This document shows positions 54,713-64,000 of a stretch of DNA of 64,000 nucleotides, one piece after another. Within the stretch, counting starts at the first letter, position 1, and every line of letters begins with the position of its first letter. Below the pieces are notes generated by a model. That model made no database searches. It worked only from the letters and a program-made list of their open reading frames with translations, and was not told where the DNA came from. The stretch comes from Phymatolithon calcareum. Its lineage: Eukaryota; Rhodophyta; Florideophyceae; Hapalidiales. Position numbers and translations under genes: made by a program. The stretch is from positions 310,001 through 374,000 of the forward strand of contig OZ345378.1 in assembly GCA_977006965.1 (NCBI GenBank), written 5' to 3'.

Positions 54713-55786
54713 ATGGCGTCTGGGAATGAGGGCGAACTGCTCCGCTCTACTGGCTTGTCAGCCGCGGCGGAAGCAGGCTTTCTTGCTGAGAAGGCGGCTG
54801 GAAACACGGCATTCAAGGAGGGGCGATTTGCAGATGCGATAACCCATTACACGATTGCCGAAGAAATCAATCCTGTCAGTCCATTGCCCCCGGCAAATCG
54901 CGCTCTTGCTCATCTCAAGCTCCGATCATTTGCGGCTGCCGCCGCAGACGTGACGGTCGCGCTTGCGCTGCAGGATGCCGCGCCACGAACTGATGGATAT
55001 CAGGCCCTTCGTGTTAAGCTATTATTACGTCGCGCCTCTGCTCGAAAGGGCCTTTCCATGCTGGAACGCGCTGCACGCGACTTAGCAGACGTCCTCGAAT
55101 TGGAGCCGGGACATCGCGATGCTGAGCGTGAACTCCGCGCTCTACGAGACCAGCTTGGAGTTGTACCACCACCACTGCCAAGTAGCGCCCCCTCGCAGCC
55201 GCGTGTGACTGTCTTAGAAAGTAGAGAACAAGTGCCCGACGCGCATACATGTGCAAACGGCGGCAGGGCGAATGACATTGAATCGAATGGCGGGTCGAGC
55301 ACGAGCAGATCTGAGAAGCGGTATGCAGAGAAAGGGTTGGTGCATGACTTTCCACTGATGAGAATTTCAGATTCTGTGTTCAAGAACCTCACCTCGAAGT
55401 GGGCCGATACTGCACCAGAGAATGCATTTGAGTTCGAACGCGCATGGAAGAGTTTGCGCGGGAACGAGGCGGACCGTGCGAAGTATCTTGTGCTTGTTGG
55501 CGAAGCACGTATTCTGGCTGGACTGCTCGGACATAGCCTTACTGCGCAGCTGTTGCACGAGTTTGTAATCTCGCTTATGCAGGGCGAGATGGAGAATAGA
55601 CAATATTGTGAACAAGCAACGTATGTTCTGCATGCTCTGACAAGAATACCCAGATTCGATCTTGCAGTTATGCTCATGTCCGCGAACGAGATGAAAGACG
55701 TCGCGGCGTTGATTGCGAGATTCGAACAATATGGTGCCCCGCGAGAGATGCTAGAAAAGTTGAGAAAGGGCTTTGAGCTACTTTGA
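54713..55786 (+). CDS. RPAP3: RPAP3/SPAG1-like TPR cochaperone, 357 aa
   Basis: Residues 20-140 form a three-unit TPR domain (AGFLAEKAAGNTAFKEGRFA; ANRALAHLKLRSFAAAAADV; a third helix pair ending ADVLELEPGH), the kind that binds HSP90/HSP70 C-termini. A Pro/Ser-rich linker of about 70 residues follows. Residues 228-345 match the RPAP3 C-terminal domain (NAFEFERAWKSLRGN; LLHEFVISLM; YVLHALTRIPRFDLAVMLMS). In animals and plants such proteins belong to the R2TP complex that assembles RNA polymerases, snoRNPs and axonemal dyneins. The protein is shorter than animal RPAP3 and has one TPR block instead of two. It is a single exon with its own ATG. SPAG1-type orthology is equally possible. Confidence 0.8.
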   Translation: MASGNEGELLRSTGLSAAAEAGFLAEKAAGNTAFKEGRFADAITHYTIAEEINPVSPLPPANRALAHLKLRSFAAAAADVTVALALQDAAPRTDGYQALRVKLLLRRASARKGLSMLERAARDLADVLELEPGHRDAERELRALRDQLGVVPPPLPSSAPSQPRVTVLESREQVPDAHTCANGGRANDIESNGGSSTSRSEKRYAEKGLVHDFPLMRISDSVFKNLTSKWADTAPENAFEFERAWKSLRGNEADRAKYLVLVGEARILAGLLGHSLTAQLLHEFVISLMQGEMENRQYCEQATYVLHALTRIPRFDLAVMLMSANEMKDVAALIARFEQYGAPREMLEKLRKGFELL

Positions 55787-57199
55787 CTCTTGCACAGGTA
55801 ATTCTCGTAGAGTCAAACGGTCCGAAAACTTATCCATTTTCGGAGATGGAATGAACATTTGTGCTGAGATGCCGAACTTGATACCGAAATGTGAACAATC
55901 TTCGTTCCGCCGATCGGAATGACTGCACCCAAGGCAGTGTAACAATTGTGTACAGAGAAGGCCAGTTGTTTTCCTCCTGTCGATCATGTCACGATTTCAA
56001 ATGTCGCCCTGTGTGGTTGCTGTCGCAATGGAGACGACCACGTCAAAGATGTCGTGACGGACGAATTGCCCAATTGTCACTTTTACTGTGAGCGGTGTTC
56101 GACATGGGAAAGGGGTATGAGGACCTATGCTGGAGGGCGCGCCCGGTCTCCGTACTCTTCAATTTTTTCGCTCTTATCGTCGAGCATGGCGCCCCGCTTC
56201 GAGAGCCCGTTGTCGTCGCCGAGTCCACTATTTCGTCCTAAACTATCCGGACGGGTCGCGACCTCTTTCGTCTTCTCCACGCCGGCTGAGTTGAAAAATC
56301 TTTCCGACGTTTTGTTGCAAGAAATTTTATAGTTCTACGACCTTCAATTGCGCGATGAGCTGCTTACCAAGTATCACCCTGTAACAATATGCAGTCCATG
56401 TCCAGTCTTCAAACCAGTTTTTGGCCATTTCTCAAAGCAGTGGAAGGCCGGTCGTCTACGAAACTGCTAACATAGTCATTTTCACGATTTCGAGTCCGCT
56501 GGATTACCGCCCAGTCAACTGAAATTCGTTGATAGATTGTTTATGACATATGTTTTTCAACTTTCAGTCTGCAGACAGTTAGCTAGAATCATGCGTCACG
56601 ACTGCCTACAACTGAATGTGGCAGGCGTGGGCAGCCTCAGTCGCCTCTCCGGTGAAATCTTTTCCCACTTCCTGTACAGTGTAGTAGTCTAGCTTTTCAA
56701 TCTGTAGTCTCATGAGAGCGTGCGTCTACGGGCTGTACGAACCAATGTGATGATTTGAAAACTGGCTGAAGATGCCGCAGCTTTATTTTGTTGGAATAGA
56801 TAGATCGTTCTCGTATAGATGCTCCTCTTCACTCGCTGCTTGGCATCGTGAATCTTGACCGCATGGTCGTTGGCAGTTTTATGATCGTGCTTCCATCCAC
56901 CGCTCGGAGAGCGATGTGGCGGGGTTAAGGTTTAAAATTGCACACGGGGGACCAGCTAGATTGTGACGACTATGCGTGAGTGCGACGGCGGTGATAGGTT
57001 GCACGTCGTTAGTCTCTTAGAGCGATTAGGATCCGTAGCAGAGCTTCTTCCTCCTCAAATGGTCCAGAATGGAAGGGTATGTGGTGTTCTATGGCCTACG
57101 TTTCTGTCGAATTGAAAGCCATGGTTCCCTTTCGTGCTCACGAAAACTGACGTTTCTGCAACAAGAGCATTATTTAAATGCACGGATCGCTGTGCAGCC

Positions 57200-57246
57200 G
57201 AGGGAACAAGGCAGAGGGGGTTGTACCCCCTCTGCCTTGCTCCCTC
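57200..57246. repeat. hairpin, 21-bp GC-rich stem with one mismatch
   Basis: GAGGGAACAAGGCAGAGGGG and one further G (57200-57220) pair with 57226-57246 across TTGTA. Confidence 0.85.
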
Positions 57247-57318
57247 CGCTGAACGTTCATTGTGTATTATCGGGTTAAATGCACAAGAATGCTCAACGAA
57301 GGACCACTTGCAACAGCA

Positions 57319-57348
57319 GATCGTCGTAATTGTATAATTACGACGATC
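57319..57348. repeat. perfect hairpin, 13-bp stem, 4-nt loop
   Basis: GATCGTCGTAATT pairs with AATTACGACGATC across GTAT. Confidence 0.85.
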
Positions 57349-58548
57349 ACGAAAGTTGCAGAAACTTGAAAATGGTGATACTGGTGTGGGAAGGAAGAGT
57401 CCGTTTACATTACTGTTCTAGTTCTGTCTCCCATGCATCAGTTGGATCGGATAGTTGAGGGCACGGCGAGTCTATTACGCCGGCAATCTACTGTTGCTAT
57501 CCTAGAGAGCAAAGTCGACAGGGATACACTTTTGCCGAGAAGGGATTTCCGGAGCAGTGTGTATATCACGGCAACACGTGCGTGTTGTTTTCACGACGTC
57601 CTTGCAACACGCGGGAGATATTGTACGTACGCACCCCGCATGCAGTGAAGGGCGTGCATTATGCAGAAAAGGCAGTCGAGAAGTTGTTGGTTTCTCCACC
57701 CTAACACAAGAAGCAATGATTGAACACGTCTACTCGTTTAACGCATATTTCTGGGCGGAAACAATTATCAAGGACCTCTCGTTGCCGGGTCGGACGAGGA
57801 CATAGTGGTGAAAACTCTTCTTACATACAAGAGAGGGATGTGTGCAACGAGAGGGATGGTACAACCGTACAGAGTGACCAGACTGCTTGTACAGTGGCGT
57901 TCTTTGGGGTCATCAGATGTGTTTGTTTGATTCAAATGAAACCAAGAGACTCTCATTTCCTCCTCTTTCGGCTCGTTTACTCCCGCGAAGCAAAAATGCT
58001 CATCAAACCTGCTTCTTGCCCACATGGTCGTACTCGTAGGCCTCCATCATTTATCGGTCTGCGTGCACGGGACGGCCCGCTCTCCAACATGTTGCGCATG
58101 ACGAAATGCGAGTACTGTATGAAATCGTTCAGAACGCGGCCCGAATACGGCCCTTACCACGGAACTTGCCACAATCGCACCTTATTGGTCAGTGGGACTG
58201 ACAAGTCAGCTTTCCACCCTCAAGTGTCTGACTGACAGCCTGAGATCAAGCGCGAAACTCACATAAAATTCAACAGAAAACAGTCTTGTGAAGTCAGGCG
58301 AAAAATACTGCTAAATCGACTGTTGACCAATGACAGCGAAAATGTGCATTTCGGTAAGAGTTCTTTTTGTCGGTGGGGGCTTTACAGGGCTATCATAGTC
58401 CACAGGAAACATTTCCTGATGCTTCAGATCTATCAAAAGAATAGCAATGCATTCAGTGATTTTGCATCTGACCAGTCATTGTCTTCACCGGGAAACAAGA
58501 TGAAGAATGAATTCTTTTTGGGTTCCTCGTTCGGTCGGTCTCTGGCGA

Positions 58549-58607
58549 TGTATCATATCAAGATCGGCTCTATTGCAAAATTACAGCACATATGATACAG
58601 CCGATCT
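58549..58607. repeat. interleaved inverted repeats (pseudoknot-capable)
   Basis: TGTATCATAT (58549-58558) pairs with ATATGATACA (58590-58599), and AGATCGGCT (58561-58569) pairs with AGCCGATCT (58599-58607). The order is A, B, A', B', so both stems together make a knot, or they compete as alternative folds. Confidence 0.65.
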
Positions 58608-58632
58608 ACAGCTCCATAATGAAACAAACAAC

Positions 58633-58650
58633 TATGCCTTGAAAGGCATA
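58633..58650. repeat. short hairpin followed by T-run
   Basis: TATGCCTT, GA, AAGGCATA, then ATTTTT. Confidence 0.55.
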
Positions 58651-59978
58651 ATTTTTCAGATGTAGGTTTCCACACCAATAGGAGATATAGCATTGATACA
58701 GTATGGATACAGCACTGGTTTTTGTGCACCCTCCCGTGGATTCGTGATGGCCGTGGCTGCATCATCCACGCGCTTGTGTTCCACGCCACAAGACTGGAGC
58801 TGCTTGCTTTCATCACTGGTTTTGGAATAATCGCCGCATCCCGTGGGATGCAATTTGTTGCACATCAAAAAGCAGAACGAGAGCTTACTACACGAGGAGG
58901 CCGGAAAACACTAATTACGCTGCAGAGTAAGCGCAACTGCTACAAAGCTGCACAAACGTTTGTAAAAAATATTTTGAGCAAAATCGCTTTTTGTTATTTC
59001 CAGAGTCTCGCAATTCAGCACATATTCACAATAATTCTGTAACTTTAGCTCCAAATTGCCCAGTAATTTATTGCCAACTTTACGACCGAACCCAATCCGC
59101 CACAAATGCAAAACAGCTGTAATTGCTCTTGTACTGTTTCTGTGTTCATTAGACCCGTCTTTAAAAAGAGGAAAGGTATATCGAACCCAGCTGAAGCTTA
59201 ACACCCAAGAGGATCGATAGTTTGCTTTTACATAAGATGGGAATAGATGATCTAGCAAATTCGGATAGAAGCCATGTAGGCGTAAATGTGCCTAGGAGTC
59301 CTCGGTGCTATATTTCAAGCACTCCGAATCGCTGTGATGCAGATTTCTTGAAATTCGTTGCGCCATGATGCATGATTCTCTCGCTCATGCCAAGTCCAGA
59401 CATCTGCCCGTTCTCTACGCCATTGTTTCATTGACAACAGATTACCGTGTACACTTCCCTTCGCCATCCGCAGACATGAGACACTTTCGTACATGAATAC
59501 TAAGATTTTTTGAATTGGAATTTTCCAGAAACACTCGGGAAAATTCAAGAAAGATGTGTTTCAGCTGGTAACTCTGCTCAAATTGCTACAATCCGAGTTC
59601 AGTTGAACTTCTGTCACTCCGCCTGCTGAAGGGATGTATGGAAAATGCATGGATTCCAGTTGTGAGGGCGCATCGGAGGCTCGGTTTCACAGCTCTAATT
59701 TGTCATTCGTTCTCGTTGCGGAGGGGACGATGAGCCTACAGTAGATGAACGAATAGTTCCCAACCGGGAAAATGGGAAATTGAGAAAATGGGAACGCAAA
59801 TATGTCCAATAGAATACGTGCACTTGTGGAATTTGAACTTGCATGAAGCATGGAGGCTATCGAATCAAATTTGGATACTTTACCGGTATCTCATACCAGC
59901 CCAATCGGGCAAACACCCGCCCTCTCTGCCGTTTTCCGAAAACGGACACACTGGTCAAGGCTCATCCTCCTCCGATCG

Positions 59979-60005
59979 GGCGACGTCGAGACCAACCCAG
60001 GCCCG
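59979..60005 (+). other. 2A-like ribosome-skipping motif
   Basis: Residues 44-52 of the LINE frame read GDVETNPGP, preceded by SRLILLRS. This is the full D-V/I-E-x-N-P-G-P signature with the usual hydrophobic/basic lead-in. Translation would release a 51-residue leader before the final Pro and start the endonuclease-RT protein at that Pro. From established knowledge, trypanosome L1Tc and some animal LINEs carry such motifs at the same place. Confidence 0.88.
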
Positions 60006-62857
60006 CTACGACTGTTGCAACTCAACTGTCGGTCGGTGCGCAAACCAAGACGCGCTGCTCAACTTGCCAAACTCGCGCACGACACGAAGGCGGACATTTT
60101 GCTGCTGTCCGAGACGTGGCTTCGACCGAAGGACTTCCCTCCACGTATCACCGACGTCAGACTCGTCAACCGTGTTGACAAAGATGATGGAACGCTATTA
60201 GATGGTGGTATCATGACTTACGCACGACTTGGGCTCCCCGTGACATGCCGAGGAACGAAACGAGGCGAAAAGGCGGAAGTAGCCGAGTTTGATGTTCGTC
60301 TCAGTAAATCTTGAAGGTCTATTCCGGTATTGCACTTCTTCATTTCTCCGGTTGCAGTTTCCCGCTTCAACTGGAAAGAAATGATGCGTCAGAATTCGAT
60401 GCTGTTCGGAGACTGTAACATTCACGGTTCTTGGGATATTGAAAATTATGACTCGAGCAAAGCGAAAGCTTTGGAGGAGTACCTAGAATCCACTGGACGG
60501 ATAGTGCTCAATGATGGAGCACCAACTCTCATCTCCCCCAGCGGCCCCTCATCCGTCGACATTGCAGCATGCCCTAGAGCGTACATGATTGAATATCAGT
60601 GGGAAGTTCGTCCACCCACGTTCAGTGACCAGCGACTCATCCTGGTTACTATTGACCCTTTGCATCAAGCTCGAAAGCGCTTTGGTCGGGCTCGGTGGTC
60701 CTTAAAACTCGCAGACTGCGAACAGTTTTCTTCTAAGGTTGATGAAAAGCTTGCTCAGTAGCCTAAAAACCAGAGCACAATTGATGAGGAAAACCGGCGC
60801 TTCGTTAAGTTCATCTTGGCTGGAGCGAAGCATGCTGTTCCGCGTGGAAATCTTCATGGAAAAATCTGGTGGACCGACGCGTGCGCGACAGCTGTCGAAG
60901 AGCGAAGGAGAGCGGTCGAGGCTTATGAGCGCGATCCTTCTCCGGAGTCTCTCGCAGTACTTGCAGAAGTACGAGCTAACACGGACATTGTCATCGCCGC
61001 AGCTAAACGGAAGTGCTGGCGCGACCTGTCTTCAACGGTCAAGGCGGACAGCAAGGGATGGAAACTTCTGGCTGCAATCGAGGGCAAACGCCGCGCGAGA
61101 GCAACCATTGCGAAGGATGACCAAAGCATTGCTGACGATGTCGTTAAGGGATACGTCGCCAAAAACCGCAACAAAGTCAAGGCCCAGGACTTGAAGTGGC
61201 AATGGCAGTATATGCATGCATTAGTAAAAGCGAGGAAAGAATTGGCAAGCGACCCGGAATTTTCTATTCGCGAACTCACTGCAGCAATAAGTGCAATGCC
61301 AATACGTACTGCAACTGGCCCGGATGCAGTAGAGGTGGAATTCATTCGCCACCTTTCTCCAATGGCTAAAGGTTGTCTCTTAGGCCTAGTGAACAGAACC
61401 TAGCGCGAGGCTACTGTACCGACTGCATGGAGAGTGGTGCTGCTCATCGGCATACCCAAACCGAATGATCCAAATGCCCTTCGTCCTATTTCACTGTCAT
61501 CAATTGTCAACCGTATTGCTGAGCGCCTTATCGGATTGCGTTTAACGGAATGGGTGGAATCGAAACTTCCATCAACACAAGCAGGATTCAGACGGTATCG
61601 CAACACCCACGAGCATATAGCCGCTATGGCGCAGCGTACGGCAGACGCATTCTCCCGTCGGCGTAAAAGCGCAGCCCTTTCGTGGATTTCAGCGCTGCAT
61701 ACGATCGTGTTGTGATTCCAGCACTGCTTGTAAAAATGGCGGACCTTAATTGCCCTCCAAATATGCTCTGCTGGATGCATTCGTACTTGACGGATCGCCG
61801 AGCCCGTGGTCGACACATCAACACCGTCGGTCGGTCGCGTGTGCTTGGATGCGGGCTACCCCAAGGGAGCTCGTTGTTGCCAAGTTTTTGGAACTTATAC
61901 ATATTGGACTTAGATGTACGTCTTGACGAACTTGTTCAATTTAGTTTCGCAGACGATACCAGCTTTCATGCCACCGGCAGCACTTGGGATGACGTCATTA
62001 CAAAGCTCAATGAGGCTGCCGATATACTCTCCGGTTTATGCAGCCGTTTGCGAATCAAGGTGAACGCTCGGAAATTCAAGGTGCTAGGATTTGCTGCAGG
62101 CGGACGCTCACCGCAGGAAATTATTGACGGTGAAGTCAATATCGATGGCGAGGCAATAGACACAGTTGCGGCATACAAGTTCCTCGGAGTTCATTTCGAT
62201 CAACGACTGAGCTTCAAATTGCATTGTCGCGAAGTGAGCCAGAAACTCCGGTCCAAGACCCGTCTCATCCGAGCGCTCGGCGGAACATCTTGGGGCGCGG
62301 AATCATCAACGATGAAAGGTTTCCGTAAGAGCTACTCCGGGCCAACTGCGCTATGCGGTGCATCAGCTTTCGCTGTACTCGGCTTCGACGTCTACATCAA
62401 GCAAGTGGAAGTCGCTCGGAACGAAGCGGCTCGAGCGGCTAGCGGATGTTTGAAAGCTACGACAATTGACAAGCTCTGGTCACTGACTGGGATGCGTAGC
62501 CTGCGAGCTATTGGAGAGATGCAAGCTACTCTTGTCATGGACAAAGCACTTCAACTTCTACCGGACACTCCTTTTGCTCGCACAAGCCAGACAAATATGT
62601 TGAACTCTAGACGCAACGTAGGGTCGTGGAGGGACTCGAGCACCTACTATCTCGTGGAGAAAGGGATCCTTGCCCTCCCCCGCAATGGGATCCAACCACC
62701 AATTCAGAAAGACAGCTCAAGTAACAGGTTTTTAGCCTTCACGACTCCTGTTTCGGCGAAGGATGATCCAGAGGAGAAGCGTACCGCGACAGAAGCTTTT
62801 ATTCTAGAGCGAAAGGCAGCACAACTAGCCGATATCGAAACATGGACGGACGGAAGT

Positions 62858-63157
62858 GTCGGAAAAGTACCGCATGAATTTGTCTGCGACCTGAATCATG
62901 GAGAACGAGTCTCCGTGAAATGGGATGAAGGTTGGTATACTGCGGCGTTGAGCAAATTCAGTCCCTCTCAATACCAGATCCACGAAGCAGCGAAACGTTT
63001 TGAGTCTCGACACGGCAGGCCCCCGGACATTCTCTTGGCCTACGACGACGGAGGCGAGCATGCATACTCAACGACCCCGACCGCCTCGAAATAACGCGTT
63101 ACCGTGTGCGACGAAGACGGTGACACACTCGACATGTATCGTATAATCCCATTCCAG
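62858..63157 (+). other. Tudor-like insertion within the LINE RNase H domain
   Basis: RNase H begins with WTDGSVG (to 62857) and resumes with VGGAGILIL (63158); in ordinary RNase H these are adjacent strands. The 100 residues between contain GERVSVKWDEGWYTAAL and, after a linker, ILLAYDDGGEHAYS. That is the V-x-V-x-W...WY-A...Y-D-D-G pattern of Tudor-type barrels. A TAA (63092-63094) lies inside it. All four catalytic acidic positions of RNase H remain in the flanking parts. Confidence 0.6.
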
Positions 63158-63973
63158 GTCGGCGGAGCTGGGATTCTGATTTTGCGCGGCGAAGAAACTG
63201 TTATGGAAGAAGCGCTGGCCGTTGGGGATGGCGGCTCTTCATTTGACGCGGAGGCATTTGCCGCCGTACAGGCCTGCCAAGCAACGTTAACGCTACAACT
63301 TCCCCGCGGCAGCACTATCAGATGGTTCACTGACAGCCATAGCTGCATAGACGCGCTCAACGGACAACCGCGGATTTTTGGTGACATGGTCCGGAATCTA
63401 TGGAACCTTATGGAACGGTTATTTTCACGCGAGATTCAGATAGAGTGCGTTTGGATACCGAGTCACTGCGGCGTCGCGAAGAATGAGGCTGCTGATGAAC
63501 TTGCGCGACGGGGAATTTCGGAATCGAATCTGGTGCTGCACCAAGCGATACCTCTCACTTTGGAAGCGGCACGATCCATTATCAAGCCGCCTTGTAGAAG
63601 CAAATCAGTGACCCTTCCTACGCTTCCGAAAGATCTGCACATCTCGCAGAGACGTTCAGAGGTGGTACTTCACCAGCTCATAGTGAACTGCAGCCCTATT
63701 GTGGCCATCTTTCACCATGGACACAGCGAGAATGAACCGCTTCTCTACGACCCAGTATGCAAGATGTGCGCGTATGGCGTCAAGGAGACAGTGGAGCGCC
63801 TCATCCTACACTGTTCTGGGAGGACTTCCTCTCGACGAAAATTCATTGGAAGAGTGCGAGACAAAACGGTAGAAAATCTGTGCAGGGAGAGACCCGTAGA
63901 GATACTCCAATATTTGAACAATGAGAACTTACTCTAGGGTTAGTTCTGGCGTTAGTTAACGCAGTCTGCATTA

Positions 63974-63979
63974 AATAAA
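63974..63979 (+). terminator. AATAAA polyadenylation signal of the LINE
   Basis: AATAAA lies 37 bp after the last stop codon, in a 3' end otherwise without genes. Confidence 0.55.
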
Positions 63980-64000
63980 GAAAGAATCATGGATGTGGTA

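Larger units (their letters stand above)
55787..59849. other. intergenic region with hairpins and no recognised gene
   Basis: A Cys/His-containing frame (58089-58235: MLRMTKCEYCMKSFRTRPEY, then GTCHNR) could be a small zinc-finger exon, but nothing supports a full gene. Foldbacks lie at 57200-57246, 57319-57348, 58549-58607 and 58633-58650. CTGTACAG-type sites occur near 56674 and 57893. Confidence 0.5.
59850..63985 (+). mobile_element. RNase H-bearing LINE (I/Ingi-like) with N-terminal 2A motif
   Basis: One long frame starts at ATG 59850. Order: short leader, 2A-like motif, APE endonuclease (LQLNCRSVRK; ADILLLSETWL; LFGDCNIHG; SVDIAAC; SDQRLILV), RT (TATGPDAVEVEFI; STQAGFRRYRNTHEHI; VDFSAAYD; GCGLPQGSSLLPSF; FADDTS active site), RNase H (WTDGS; DAEAFAAV; WFTDSHSC; ADELARRG) and a C-terminal CxxC...HC knuckle. 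RNase H is split by about 100 residues. In-frame stops are at 60312 (TGA), 60759 (TAG), 61401 (TAG) and 63092 (TAA), and one base is lost or gained near 61680, so this copy is dead. AATAAA at 63974-63979 follows the final stop (63937). The true 3' end may lie past the window. Confidence 0.93.

Noticed and set aside
58089-58235. Zinc-finger gene (CEYCMKSF ... CH)
   Set aside because: Single short motif, no second finger, no start or splice evidence; left as a remark under the intergenic region.
58633-58656. Rho-independent terminator (stem plus T-run)
   Set aside because: Such terminators are bacterial; in this eukaryotic context it is only one of many hairpins.
1-64000. Bacterial-type defence or secretion system
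   Set aside because: No operons or ribosome binding sites; introns, AATAAA signals, LINEs, copia and hAT elements show a nuclear eukaryotic genome.

Overview
The window is nuclear DNA of a eukaryote, probably an alga. The best guess is a red alga (low-to-moderate confidence). The grounds are a single-repeat SHAQKYF-type MYB factor, mostly intronless compact genes with at least one clear spliceosomal intron (GTGCGT donor), small secreted Ala/Pro-rich proteins, and a copia retrotransposon with very short LTRs primed on internal tRNA-iMet. There is no bacterial operon, rRNA, tRNA or CRISPR array.

Recognisable host genes are few: a spliced cob(I)alamin adenosyltransferase (83-772, minus), a MYB factor (3250-5283, plus), an RPAP3/SPAG1-like TPR protein (54713-55786, plus) and a Ser/Pro-rich protein (46377-47168, minus). 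A family of secreted Ala/Pro-rich proteins has two identical divergent copies (13589-14569 and 15858-16838) and one decayed copy (27973-28863).

The rest is dominated by repeats. The centrepiece is a palindrome with arms of 5,861 bp (9286-15146 and 15281-25820) around a 134-bp spacer. The right arm was later split by a 4,674-bp copia element (20622-25295) flanked by the 5-bp duplication GTGTT. The arms look identical inside the copia site and carry point differences outside it. Other elements are a 683-bp hAT-type element (7031-7713), two LINE relics (37215-40578 minus; 59850 to the window end, plus), a stray LINE 3' end (40573-40890), and two unrecognised coding repeat families. These are called R1 (about 9.1-11.4, mirrored at 19.0-20.3, and 29.5-31.8 kb) and R2 (26.3, 34.7-35.9 and 51.3-51.9 kb). 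An orphan Cys-rich protein gene interrupted at a G9 run (32470-34015) shares its downstream repeat with a fragment at 7.85-8.23 kb.

The most unusual content is in the LINEs. The RNase H-bearing LINE begins with a 2A-like ribosome-skipping motif (GDVETNPGP) and has a Tudor-like module inserted in its RNase H domain. The other LINE has a C2H2 finger plus a Tudor-like module between RT palm and thumb. The 42.5-58.5 kb block differs in texture: it is rich in the palindrome CTGTACAG and in near-perfect 11-24-bp hairpins of unrelated sequence lying between genes.
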